DNA from: Protonemura montana
Taxonomy: Eukaryota > Arthropoda > Insecta > Plecoptera > Nemouridae
Reading direction: 5' to 3'
Assembly: GCA_947568835.1 (NCBI GenBank)
Contig: OX387602.1
Location: forward strand, 10,901,021-10,965,020
DNA: 64,000 bases
Shown: positions 27,501-38,625 of the stretch, piece after piece
Layout of the letters: each line of letters starts with the position of its first letter
Numbering within the stretch: the stretch's first letter is position 1
Position numbers and translations under genes: made by a program
Notes under the pieces: generated by a model
What the model was told of the DNA's origin: nothing
The model's input: the letters and a program-made list of their open reading frames with translations, nothing else
Databases searched by the model: none

Positions 27501-30500
27501 TGTCACCGCTATCACGAATCCAGTTAGTCGTGACATTCGGCTGGCGGGCTCTCTTTTTACGGAAGCACGCTCTTACTTTCAATGGTGTAACTGTTTCACT
27601 TCCGATTTCAATGGAATCACTCTGCTGGTAACGTCTTCATTTCTTGCGATCTAACCGCCCGTTGTTACGACGCTTAAAGAACGTAATGAGTTGAGAAAGA
27701 ATGGAACTCTCTGAGCAAATTATTGTTGAGTAGATGAAACATCAGTAATGATACCGTACCTTTTTTTTACTAAACGTCAAAAAAAAACTCACGTGAAATG
27801 CGAATACGATAAAAAAAACCCACCGGATAGTTGAAGCAATTTTTTGGCATTTACCTCGTAGTCGTTACCCTGGATAGCGTGCATGGTACTAAGAGGAGCG
27901 TTTTTGCCAGCTGTAATCGAAGCTTATAAACATTTATTTGTCGGCTATAAATGGTAGTTCTCGATGCAATCTATAGCCATTATAGGTTGTCTGCGTTTTT
28001 GGTTGCATGGAAAAACAGCCGGCACGAGCTGTCAGTTTCAAATAGCCGATAAATTCGTGCAAATTTAGCCTGGCTATTTCTCACACTTTCGAAGGTGTAA
28101 GAATTGAATGATTTGTAATCGAGATTGTGGAGTATCAACAAGCAAGTACTGCCTACCAGCCGCGTGTTACTTTCACAAGCCTGGGGTTCGGCCTGCCTAC
28201 TACCTAGCATTCTTCTCCGCCAACCAGGTGCCTATAGCTCGATGAAAAACAACTGCTGTTTGATATGCTCTTGGCAAACCTCACCACTCGGTGGTCGCCG
28301 ATTTTCGACAGCTCTTTGCTCAAAAACCAGAAACTTGGATTTCGTAACGTGTGTGTTGACCTAGATTTAATCACTGTTCCGCGATCGCTGTTTGTTTTTG
28401 AATTACCCGGACATGAAACCTTTAGGGCTTGGTTACTTTAAGCGACAAATGCGTTAACCATTTAATTTTTACAGTTTTTCAGCAATAGCTTTTAGTTTAT
28501 TTTTTATCATCTTACATTTTACAACTAGTATAATTTTATCGAACGTCGCCTTCGACCACGACTGCCAAACCAATCGAAGAGAACCGAAATAGTGACATGG
28601 AACATTGCGCTGGCAATTATGACATAGACAATTACTATAATGCGGGTCGCAATTCTCCTCTAAAGACGGGTTTCATACTAAAAATAATCCTTTCTTAGCC
28701 TCTTTTCTCTAAAACCCTTCTACACAAGTTCTAGACAAGTTTCGCCCTACGCTAAGAAATTCTCACTCGGCTACCAAACTATCCCCCAAATCCCATTTAG
28801 GTCCCTAACACACACTCAGAATAATTTTCATCTCAACTATTTCCCAGCAGACTCTTAAACAAGTTCAAGCTCAGCTGCTTCCTTACCGAGTTCCCTGTAT
28901 GAAGTCTAACCCATATGGTCCTCAACAGACCCCCTGAACAGGAACGAGCCGGAGGAGTGCTGTAACCGACCCCCACACCTGAAGAACCCGTACTGCCTGG
29001 AGATCGAGATCCCAGCGGACGACTACTTCTACAGCCTGTTCAAGCTGCGTTGTCAAGACTTCGTGCGGGGCTTCCCTGCGGCGCGCCCCGGCTGCAGACT
29101 GGGATCACGTGTTCAGTTCAACACCCTCACTGGAGTCATCGACGGCAACACTGTGTACGGTGTCTCGGAGAAGTTCTCCAGGTGAGTGCGAGAAAAAAAA
29201 ATTGGTGGAAAAGTGTAAGGAAACAGTGCTGTTTGCGCGACTCCTTTGAACCCTTGGATGGACTGGAACGATTTTCCTTTCATATTGCGATTTGTTTTTA
29301 TTTTGTCCCTTTTTTTTATCTTGGCAAGTACTTTTTAAAAGCAGACATTTTTGTTAATAGTTAGAAAAGTAAATTTAGTTTGCGTTCTGTGAAAGGCACT
29401 CACCATAGAGAGGGTGAAATTATCGCTTGGGCAGCGAGGGTTGACGGCACCGTATCTTGCTAGAGCATATGAAATGGGTAACTCGGTGTAATCAAGCTTG
29501 GTTGTCAGGGACTGCTTAAAAACTCATCCATCACGCACCAATCCACCTCCACCCTTACGTAACGCAAAAAATACCTGTATTTTCAATCATCGGGAGTCAA
29601 CAACCACAATGCGTATCAATTTCCCTTGTGTGATTCAAGTCTTTCAAGCGAGCGCCAAGTTAAGCAACACTTTGGTTACCAAAAATGATTGTATCGAGTT
29701 CATGGTGGGCGGCATGAGTTGGTTGGCAACTCGTCAACTGAACTCGTTTTTGGCGAAGAAAATGTCACTCAAATATACCTCCATTATGTTATAATGGTTG
29801 TAGGAGTGGGAAAAATTGAGACAATGGCTCGTAAATCTCTGCAAATCGTATCCTCGTAATGAAATAATATTATTATCTTTCCGAATAGCTGGGCAATAAG
29901 TGCAGTGAAAGTTTATCGATACGATATGTCTACATAATAACAGATAATAAACCATCCTGCTCAAAGATAAGGCACCTCGCTTGGCACCTCGCTCTCATTA
30001 ATAATTGCCCATTGGATAGTTGTATACTTATAATCTCGTAGTTTTATTGTAACTATAATTTCATAAAACTTGGTTTTGGTCATGCAGTGACGAAGATGTT
30101 AGTCAATGCATACTTTGTTGCATAATGACACTCACATAATGATCCAGTGCAACTTTTGAATCACATGAATCATAAATTCGTTTTTGCATTTCTCCGGCAA
30201 GCAGTCGGCGGCAAACTTGTCACGACTCGCGTTTCACACTTTCAAGTTTCAGATATTGCTAAACGAAACATTGTTCAGAGAGACATTGAATGATAATCTG
30301 CCGTGAATTCGATGTTGTACGGTGTTATTTTTACTACAAATTGTAGGCGGGAAGGAATAAAAACACAGCCTCACAGGTCATACTTTCGCAATGTAATTAT
30401 TTTGCGTGTGCAACGATTTTGTCAAGTAGGTACTATAGGCGTACAATTATTTGCAAATGGCGCCATGCACCTACACATATATGTCATTTTTTTCTATTAT

Positions 30501-33500
30501 AAATTTGTCATGGTTGTGCTAGTTTTCATTCGTGAAGTTTTGTTCAAGTGTTATGAGGATAATTTGGAGGGTTTAAAAACAGTATGACCTAATCGAAATG
30601 GAAACCAAGCAACTCTGCGTTCGCTTTTTCAAATCAAGTCATCAACATATCTACTTGATTCATACCGTTTTATTTGTTTGGCGCTCTGCTTTACAACGAA
30701 TTAACCAAAATTTGATTTCGGATTTCTGTACCTCGATGGAACTGAGTATATTTTCCATTGATTTTCCACTGATAAACCAAGATCTTAGTTTTTTCCTGTG
30801 ATTTCGATCTGCTGTATCGCAGTCCATTTTATAAACACCACGTGAACGAGCTTTGTTGAGACCTATCCTGACAAATCAAGATGGTTTCGAACAATAAAGA
30901 GAAAAATAATGTACCTATCAAGAGAAACGATAAGTTGCAAAATACAAGGATTAGCAGCAACTGGAAATGTGAACAACACACCCCCTTTCCAGACATCTCC
31001 GAGCCGGCTATGGAGGTCTGATGAGGATGAACCCCGTATTCGCGGACTACGGCCTAAAGGACCTGCTACCCCTGAAGCTGGACATCCCCGATGAGGGATG
31101 CACCAGACCAAACCGCTCGATGTACTGCTTTGAGGGAGGCGAGATCCGTGTCAACGAACAGCTGGTGCTCACATGCATGCACACCTTGCTTGCCCGAGAA
31201 CACAACCGACTTGCTCACGGACTATCCCAAGTTAACCCGCATTGGGACGACGAGACTCTTTACCAGGTAAGACAGAAATTTTATAAAGAGACCAATGTTG
31301 AAGAGGGTCTCAAATTTGCCAGGGGGTTGAAATAGTGGGCGCATTGCGTTTGAGACGTTAGTTTCCTTTTGGTGGTCATGATTCTGATTTCACTCCTGTA
31401 GATAATTATATGAAATAAACGCTTTAATACTACATCGTTTTATTCTAACCGGAGGCCGCCAATTTGTGTAAGAACGACTCTCAAATTTGGTACAAGTCAC
31501 CGACCCTTTACCTAAATGTATCGACAGTTTTCGTGAAAAAATGAGGCGTTGCTAAGACTGATGAAGAACGGATGATTTGAGGCATCCCTGTTCGTGAATA
31601 TTTGGCCTTGAGTGAAGAAAAGTGCGTTCCATTTTCTGTGCTGCTACTTGTGCTAGCCAGTTTCGCAGCCGAGCGATATTTGTTGCAACTATCTCATATG
31701 GGAGTCATCTTATCTATCAACTTGACAGATCATATATCAAGTGTCGGTACTCAGTCGTGTCTTAGTCCCAAAAATCGAGTCCCACCAAACTTCCCACGCA
31801 TTCGAGCTGACCATCAAGTAGGAAATAAGACCGTAGACGTACGGTATGATGATTGCCGTGAAAATCTCCCACGGAGCTCAGGATACACGAGCCAATAAAA
31901 AGAAGACTGTTACTTGACAGGCCAATTTGGCATCTACTTTGTTATGAAATTAAGGTCAAAATTGGAAAGTAGTCTAATGAAAGTGAAACTGAAAACTGCA
32001 TTGAAACAAAGATAGCATACAGCAATCGGTATATTCGTTCTACTAGCGGTGAGCACCAAGCTTAAAGAATTATTAACTCATTCAAATTGCCCCATGCATC
32101 TTTTGAGTCGCAGTTAATTAAAAAATTCTCACGGCAACTCTTTTATTATTGCGCTCAATTAAATCGAGTACTACGGATGAGCTGAAATAGGTGGAATTAC
32201 GAGCATCGAAAGTAAGAGGCAAAACGAGCGATGTTGTGTAATAAAAAGAGATAACTGCTCGACCATCGGTCTGCTAACTACGTGTACATGTGTTTTTTTT
32301 ATTTTTTATTTTAGGAATCGCGCCGCATTGTGATTGGCGAGATCCAGCATATCACCTACAACGAGTTCCTGCCCATCCTACTCGGCAAAGAAGTCATGGA
32401 GAAGTTCGGTCTTCTCACGGAAAAGGAGGTCAGTAGCTTAACAGCTTCTACATTTATTAATTACCTTGTATAATACCCTGGCCTGATAACAGATAAAAAA
32501 AAATTAATGAATTTACCATCAAATAGCCTTTCTAATTCTGAGAGATGGTTATTTTTTCGCAGGGATACTGGGACGGGTATGATCCTAACGTCAACCCCAA
32601 TGTCATCGACGCGTTCGCGGCTGCTGCATTCCGATTCGGTCACTCGCTCCTTCCCACCGCCATCGAAAGGTGGAGCAAAGCCCACAAATTCATTGGCAAG
32701 TCTTCATGCAAACCTCATTACATCATCGTCCGTGTAATTAAACATTACACTTGACTAATTGTTTTATGAATCCGCAGCTTCCAAGCGTCTCTCGAACTTG
32801 ATCCGCCAGCCATATGATTTGTACCGTGCTGGAGTTCTGGACGAGTATTTCATGGGCCTGATGAACCAAGTGGCCCAAGCCATGGACGACTCGGTCACCC
32901 AAGAGGTGACAAACCACTTATTCAAGAAGCCCGGCGCTCGATTCGGAATGGACTTGGCTGCGTTCAACATGCAGCGAGGACGAGAATTTGGTCTTCCAGG
33001 CTACATGGACTTCAGGTGTGTTGACAAACAGCTTTCCTTAAGTAGTTGTCTCTGAGTCGGAAGCCCGAAACAAATGTTTAGAGGGAAACCTTTTAAGGTG
33101 GTTGACCATAATATAATCAATGCATAATATTGCAGGAAATTCTGCGGACTCCCCGGCGCTGATACTTTCGAGGATCTCTTCGGATCAATGTCTAACGAAA
33201 CTATTCGTCGCTACGCTTCCATCTACGAGTAAGTTGTGACAAAAAATGACTTTATTGGCCTAAAACATGGCTGGACCGACCCCAGCTTGATAAATATTTC
33301 TCTTGGTCTTTCAAACGCTTAATCTCTTTTGGACTTTGCACGACAACACCAAGACAACCAAGGTTCTAGCGACTCCCTGAGCCTTGACCATGTCCTTTGT
33401 GTGTTGCAGACATCCCTCTGACGTGGACCTCTGGTCCGGTGGTGTGTCCGAGCGACCCCTGCCTGGGAGCATGTTGGGACCCACCTTCGCTTGCATCATC

Positions 33501-34558
33501 GCCACTCAGTTCAGCTACTCCCGAAGAGGCGACCGGTTCTGGTACGAGCTTCCCAACCAGCCCTCGTCGTTCACGCCAGGTGAGAAACTTACGCAGAAAA
33601 TTGAATAAATGTGTTGGGTTTTAATGAAGTTTGCACTGATTTCAGTCTGTCAAAACTGACCCAACTATCTAAACATTAAAAAAGTGTAATTTGACACGTT
33701 GTTTGATGAAATTTTACTTATCAACATCACAGACAACGAGCACATCGAGAAGAAAAACGTTATTTCCTGTCTTCATGTTGCCAACCCGGCACCTCCAACT
33801 AAAATCCTATGTTCGTCGTGCTGACCTCGAGCTGACCTTGCCTTTAATTTAGTTTGCCGATATGATCCATTTGTTTGAAACGTCAGAGCAAAAATGGCGC
33901 TAGTTTGATCGATGTTTTTCTCATTCCCTCAGAACAACTGCAAGAAGTGCGAAAGGCGAAGCTCTCCCGCCTGATTTGCGATAACACCGACCTGATCGAC
34001 ACGATCCAGATCTACCCCATGGTGCTGCCTGATCATGAAATGTGAGTCGAGCGTCCTACAAAGATACCTAGATCAGCAAGCAACGGCTATCCGATAGTCA
34101 GAAAGGCAGATTTAACTTTTAAACAGAGCTACGTTCCTAATTGCTCTTGATGAATACACATTGTTCGCAGGAGGATAAGCTTATTGAAACCAAAACACTG
34201 GCATCTTTATAATCACGGTTTTTTTCTTAAACAGAAGTTCCCTTTTTTCTTTAGTCAAAAGGCTTAGGCATCTTAATACAAAAAACAATTGCATATTACA
34301 GATGATGAAAGCGTGACACAGTTCAGAAATCTAATATCGATTACTTATTGGATGGTTGGAGCATGGAATCTTAACTTATGTTTTTATGAATGTTTGTTTT
34401 GCAGCAACCCCCGTGTACCTTGCAAGAGCGGCATATTGCCTGGAATCGACCTGAGCAAGTGGGCTGACTACAGTGGTGGAGTGCCTTCAGGACCCGAACA
34501 AGCCTTCGTGAGTAACGTGCCTGTTGCGTCGGTGTTCGATGCACTCGGCAAGAAGTAG
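15486..34558 (+). CDS. Secreted animal haem peroxidase (peroxinectin/chorion-peroxidase-like)
   Basis: Fourteen exons join in one frame: 17261-17425, 21707-21783, 23598-23691, 25276-25467, 26563-26759, 28929-29181, 30993-31266, 32315-32428, 32563-32695, 32778-33015, 33136-33228, 33410-33579, 33933-34041 and 34405-34558, giving 753 residues. A tentative first exon, 15486-15505, supplies the Met and a short N-terminus ahead of a hydrophobic signal segment. Family hallmarks are present: distal WGQFMDHD (about residues 226-233), Arg-x-x-Glu in RVNEQ (about 378-382), REHN just after, proximal His in FRFGHS (about 482), and [11 protein letters not shown] near 565-575, where most members have RDHG. 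The enzyme should oxidise substrates with H2O2 outside the cell, as chorion or cuticle cross-linkers and immune peroxidases do; the substrate is unknown. The intron after 32695 uses a GC donor. Exons are clearly GC-richer than introns. The tail SKWADY and stop are family-like. Exons 2-14 are secure; the start is not. Confidence 0.9.
17426..21706. other. Peroxidase intron holding a repeat and a G-run
   Basis: A 4.3-kb intron (GTGAGT...CACAG). It contains a run of 16 G at 20,888-20,903 and interspersed repeat family A copy 2 at 21,084-21,178. No other gene is visible. Confidence 0.7.
21084..21178 (+). repeat. Interspersed repeat family A, copy 2 (CTCF-like core)
   Basis: Forward copy inside a peroxidase intron. 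It shares the AGTTAGTGTTAAATTTTCTGC block and GTGGTAACGGTAGGTGCC with the copies at 2457 and 41,621. Its terminal block CCACCCGAGGGCGC (21154-21167) is close to the CTCF core consensus CCACCAGGGGGCGC. Confidence 0.75.
21855..21878. other. Perfect 11-bp hairpin
   Basis: AAATCTCAGAT, two bases, then ATCTGAGATTT, in the peroxidase intron just after the exon ending at 21783. A possible small palindrome only; no function is suggested. Confidence 0.4.
26776..27095 (+). repeat. Degenerate pyrimidine-rich simple repeat
   Basis: About 320 nt at the start of the intron following the peroxidase active-site exon are built from imperfect, irregularly spaced copies of words such as CTCTGCTACC, ATCTTTGCTACC and CTGATATCT. 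This is cryptic slippage-type repetition with strong C/T bias, unlike the flanking AT-rich intron. Confidence 0.6.
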
Positions 34559-35885
34559 ACAGCACTGCACGCCAAGCACTTGCACGCACGCGCAATTAGA
34601 GTGCATAGAGTGAATGCACACAGAGCAATTAATATGTTAGATTGAAAAATGCTCGTCAGCCATAGTCTTACGTTATTTCTAATCACGTATTGAATGAGAG
34701 GCCAAAACTATGCTCGATCAACCATAAAGGCCGATAGCTATATCGGTTTTTGGTATTTTTAATGTGTACATTCATTGATTTGACAAGATGATTTGTTTAC
34801 ATTGAATTGAGATTTGGCTACTTTGTACATAAAGCATAACAATTGTGATGCAGAGGTTTTTTTTCCTTGCACCTATTATTTGGCATCAGGGAATGGGGTT
34901 TTTCTGTTCACCTATAGCAGTTACAAAATACTATTACTGTAAATTATTACGTTTGATATTATTTAAAATTTGTTTTTTTATGGAATATTGGTGCAGCTCA
35001 AGACAATTTGACTTGATTTTCTGCTGCTAAATTGCCAATTGGCGAAATGCTTATCTTCCTATCCTGAAAGCTGTAAATAATGTGTCCTTTTCCATGAGTT
35101 TAGATCACCTTTCTTTCATTGCATTACATTTTTTCAGTTTCGTCTGGTATGGTTTATGATGCATCATGGCAAAAGGGCTAATTTATTTATTTTCTTTCAT
35201 ACCAATAATATGTTATGAAATGTCGTCCGCGAGCGACATTCTTAGTAATTTACTAACAATATATACGGGGGAAATCAACCAATTACTTGCCAGATTGTAC
35301 ATATTCTTTCTTACCTTTGACTTCGTCACTTCTCCATCCCACTAATGCATTGTTTCTCATAATTAACTCGGCGCCTAGATAGCTATTTAAGATTCCAAAA
35401 TATTCTTCTTGTGCCTATATTTTTCTATAAAATTATTCTACAAGAAAATAATCAAAGAAAAAGATTGTGAAAAGTTGCCATCATGTTATTCTGGTAGGTA
35501 ATATTGTGAAATATATGTCAAAATATTTATGTTACCAAATTGTGAAAACGTGTATATTTTAAATTCAAGAAGATGTATTTTGTGTATCTTGGTTGGGACA
35601 AGATATTGTACAGATATGTTGTGTGAGTAATTTGTGAACATATGTTTTAAATACTGTATGTAGTACACTATACCACAATATATACAATTATTTTTAAAAT
35701 ATTTTATTTGAATGCATGCATTGATTTCTGTAGACCACATCCAGCTTGCTTAATTTCACCGTGTTTAGCACTTACCCACTTAGCACTGCGGCTGATGGAA
35801 TGCTTTTCAGCACAAGCACTGAGCAGCAATATCTAGGTTCCTTCATCGAGAAACCGTCGGCACAGAGTACAGAGAGCACACAGAC
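34559..35885. other. Peroxidase 3' flank, no gene seen
   Basis: AT-rich sequence after the peroxidase stop. A weak poly(A)-type word (ACATAAAG) lies near 34,827. No recognisable exon occurs before the candidate ATG at 35,886. Confidence 0.5.
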
Positions 35886-37098
35886 ATGAACAGTAATTAC
35901 ATTTACATCCACACAACGAAATTCCCTTTTAAGGTAAACTTTACGTCCAAACAAAGGTAAGGAAACCAGGTATTTGCATGTAAAAAATCGTCTGCACGTT
36001 AACGAATCTGGAAACACAACTCATACATTCATTGTGTTTTTTGTTTGTTTATTTTGCAGACGTTAAAATAATTCTTTCTTGTTTCAGAAAGAAATAACAC
36101 CTCCAAAAATCGTCCCAATACCACCAAGAGGACACAAACAGTTGCACTTGCCTTCACCAGCAACTAACAAACTCTGCAACAACCATCCTCAACTCTGCAG
36201 TCATCTGCAGCCACCATTAATGCCGCGCCCACACAGAACTCGACAAATTCACAAGGCCAAGATACCACACTTTTACCCAGTGCTTGTGAGGGTGTCTCGT
36301 CGACCCAGGACGCTGGCGGACGACAACTCGACCTTATTCGCGGAGGGTAACGGGAATGTTACGCTATTGAGGAAAAAAAGAAGCGAACGAGTGACATCTC
36401 GGGGGAAAGTAAAATACACCACACAACGGTCTACTGACAACGGTCAGACGGAGAGTTTGTCTGAGACAATTACAACTAAATCTGTTCGTGGCAGGACAGA
36501 GAGCAAAACGCCCGGGAGCCGAAGAGCAGAACTCAAAACAAAGTCCATTGCGGTAAAAAATGTTGAAACAAGTACGGAAGGTGTCATAGAATACAGTAAA
36601 AATGAAGAGGATGTAACAAAAGACGACGAGGTAGTTTCTTTAGTCCAATCAACTACGTCTGAGACAACTACAACTGAATCTGTTCGTGGCAAGACAGAGA
36701 GTAAAAAGCTCGGGAACCGAAGGGCAGAACTCAAAACAGAGTCCACTACGGTGAAAAATATTGAAACAACTACGGAAGGTGTCACAGAATTCAATCAAAA
36801 TGAAGAGGACGTAACAGAAGACGATGAGGTGATTTCTTCAGCCCAATCAACGACTTCAGAAACACCGAATAGACTAGACGACGAAGAACCTATAATTTCA
36901 GCGGAGACTAAAGAAACTCTCAGGGAGTCGGGGGTTTCAGAAGACAATGCGGATGTCTACAAAACTTTGGCAAACATCCTAAAGAACAAAGATGCAATCT
37001 CAAGAGATGAAGCGTTGATAAAGGCCGGTAATTCGACGAAAGTTGATGAATATAAAACGTATTGGAGACTTGAATATAACATTCCTGGACATCCTTAG
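35886..37098 (+). CDS. Thr/Glu-rich protein of unknown function with internal 66-aa duplication
   Basis: The sure part is an open exon, 36088-37098 (336 codons plus stop), preceded by a good acceptor (TTCTTGTTTCAG) and followed by AATAAA near 37,121, so it looks like a terminal exon. A candidate first exon, 35886-35933, begins with ATG, ends AAG|GTAAAC and joins in phase 0, but it is not signal-peptide-like and may be wrong. The protein is Pro/His-rich at the start, has a basic KKRSER stretch, then two tandem 66-residue units (exon residues about 132-197 and 198-263) rich in Thr, Glu, Ser and Asp, and ends with about 60 less biased residues. No domain was recognised. It could be a secreted or disordered matrix-like protein. 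It does not splice in frame with the peroxidase exons. Confidence 0.55.
36481..36876 (+). repeat. Two tandem 198-bp coding repeats
   Basis: The unit starting with TCTGTTCGTGGCA at 36481 recurs at 36679, exactly 198 bp later, and the similarity continues through CAATCAAC (36646 and 36844). The copies differ at scattered sites while the frame stays open, so the duplication is not brand new and the reading frame has been kept. Confidence 0.85.
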
Positions 37099-37925
37099 AC
37101 TACACTACCATGGCTAAGAAATAAACGTGCGTATTTCGTATTAGGTTTAGCATCCTGGGGATTCCACGTTTGATCATGATAGCCATGAATACCCTTGTGG
37201 GTTCCCGTGATTTCTTCTGATACCAGGCGATGGATGGGGTAGATCCAACAAAACATATGCAAGGTAGTATCCTGTGTTCCTGATCAGCTACATCTGACAA
37301 ATCTGGAACATTAGTATGCTCGCCTTCCCCATTGGAACATGTCATCATGTTCTAGATTTTGATCTGGAACTTTAATTTTGTATTTTGGGGGTATTAACCA
37401 AATCAGTATAATTTTTGTCATTAATCAGCTGTGTTAGCAAACATCATTTGAAAGGATAGTTGAAAACTTAGTTCATAAAGACATTGCAAACTAGTTTTGG
37501 AGTAGTCCCAATTCACGGTTTGCTCAGTACCATTACTGTACGTCGAGAAATGCCGAAATGTAAGTACATTTAACCAGCGAAATGACAAACAGAAACTTCG
37601 AAGACGGAAGTTGGAAATATTTGATGAAGCTTGCCATGTATTGTTGAAAGACAATAAAAATCGTTTTTATTATTATTAAAAAAAAAAAATCAAATCATTT
37701 ATTTACCACCAGCACACACCATTTGTTTGTGAGAATTAACCACCCTAGCATATTCCAGCACCTCGTTAGAAATAACCAAAGAAAATATATTTTTCCAGCG
37801 CGTCACTTTTATGGATTGGGTTACCTACCCCATTTTAACGTCACGCGTGGGGAGAGAGGTGTGCCGCTGAGAGCAACGATAGAACTGGAATACGATAATA
37901 GCAATTTCTCTTTATAAGAACAAGT
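37099..37925. other. Intergenic, possible retroelement 3' end
   Basis: No supported gene. AATAAAAATCG followed by ATT repeats and a run of A at 37,651-37,689 resembles the tail of a processed transcript or a microsatellite. An unremarkable minus-strand open frame at 37100-37348 matched nothing I know. Confidence 0.35.
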
Positions 37926-37929
37926 AGAA

Positions 37930-38204
37930 ATGAAGCCAGACAAAGTACTATTCGCTTGACGCTGCTCCTGACATTTGCATATATGAATCCATCCAATGGC
38001 AAAATTGCTAGTTTCCATATAAATTCTGATCTGCAATTGGATTCAGTGTCACATTCATCTCTGCGGGGCTCAAAGGACGACGTGCCGGGAAAACATTCGA
38101 AGCTTCCTAGTCGTCGTCGTCGTGATGGTGAGTCGACGACAAACAAGAGAAGGAGTGATTATCTTGCTAGTTATGAAAAGGAACAGTTTCGCCTTACTAG
38201 TTAA
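37930..38204 (+). pseudogene. Possible small secreted-peptide gene, apparently frameshifted
   Basis: An ATG at 37930 begins MKPDKVLFA and then meets a stop. A second frame, open from 37902 to the stop ending at 38204, continues at 37956 with TLLLTFAYMNPSNG, as a signal peptide would after a one-base shift. Downstream of the hydrophobic part the frame carries PSRRRR and NKRR, possible convertase sites as in neuropeptide precursors. This could be a broken gene, an assembly error, a gene with an upstream exon I missed, or chance. No known peptide was recognised. Confidence 0.2.
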
Positions 38205-38461
38205 GAAACACCAACGTTTTTTAATTGTATTTCCAAAAATTGTAATAAGTAAATATAAACTGTGTTCTAACTTGAGATAAACTAGAACTAAGCTGTTTTA
38301 TGCTCTAAGAATGGAACTAAATAAGTATGGTCATATTGAACATTTTTTAAGCGGGGTCATTAATTACTAGACATTTTTGTTTTCTGAAAGAATACGATTG
38401 ATTTCTGTAACGGCTGGGTTTGATAGAAGATGCCGGGAGAGTTTTCCAAACTCGAGCACAA

Positions 38462-38495
38462 TATAAAAGACGTTCTAAGATCAATTCCTTTTTTT
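38462..38495 (+). promoter_or_regulatory. TATA core promoter of the eclosion-hormone-like gene
   Basis: TATAAAAG at 38462-38469 lies 164 nt before the start codon at 38626. Transcription would start near 38,492, giving a leader of roughly 134 nt with one short upstream ORF (ATG at 38507). Confidence 0.45.
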
Positions 38496-38625
38496 AAAAG
38501 CTGACCATGAGGGTATCGGGATTTTTGAACCAACAACTGTCAGAGAGAGCTAGCTTTTCTTTACAGAAAATCCCCAGCTTTATTTCAACTTCACGCCTAA
38601 TTTGATATTCTTCAAGGTTGCACGA

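Noticed and set aside
35886..37098. Alternative last exon of the peroxidase
   Set aside because: Joining 36088 to the peroxidase donor at 34041 (phase 2) gives an immediate stop, and the peroxidase already has a family-like C-terminus.
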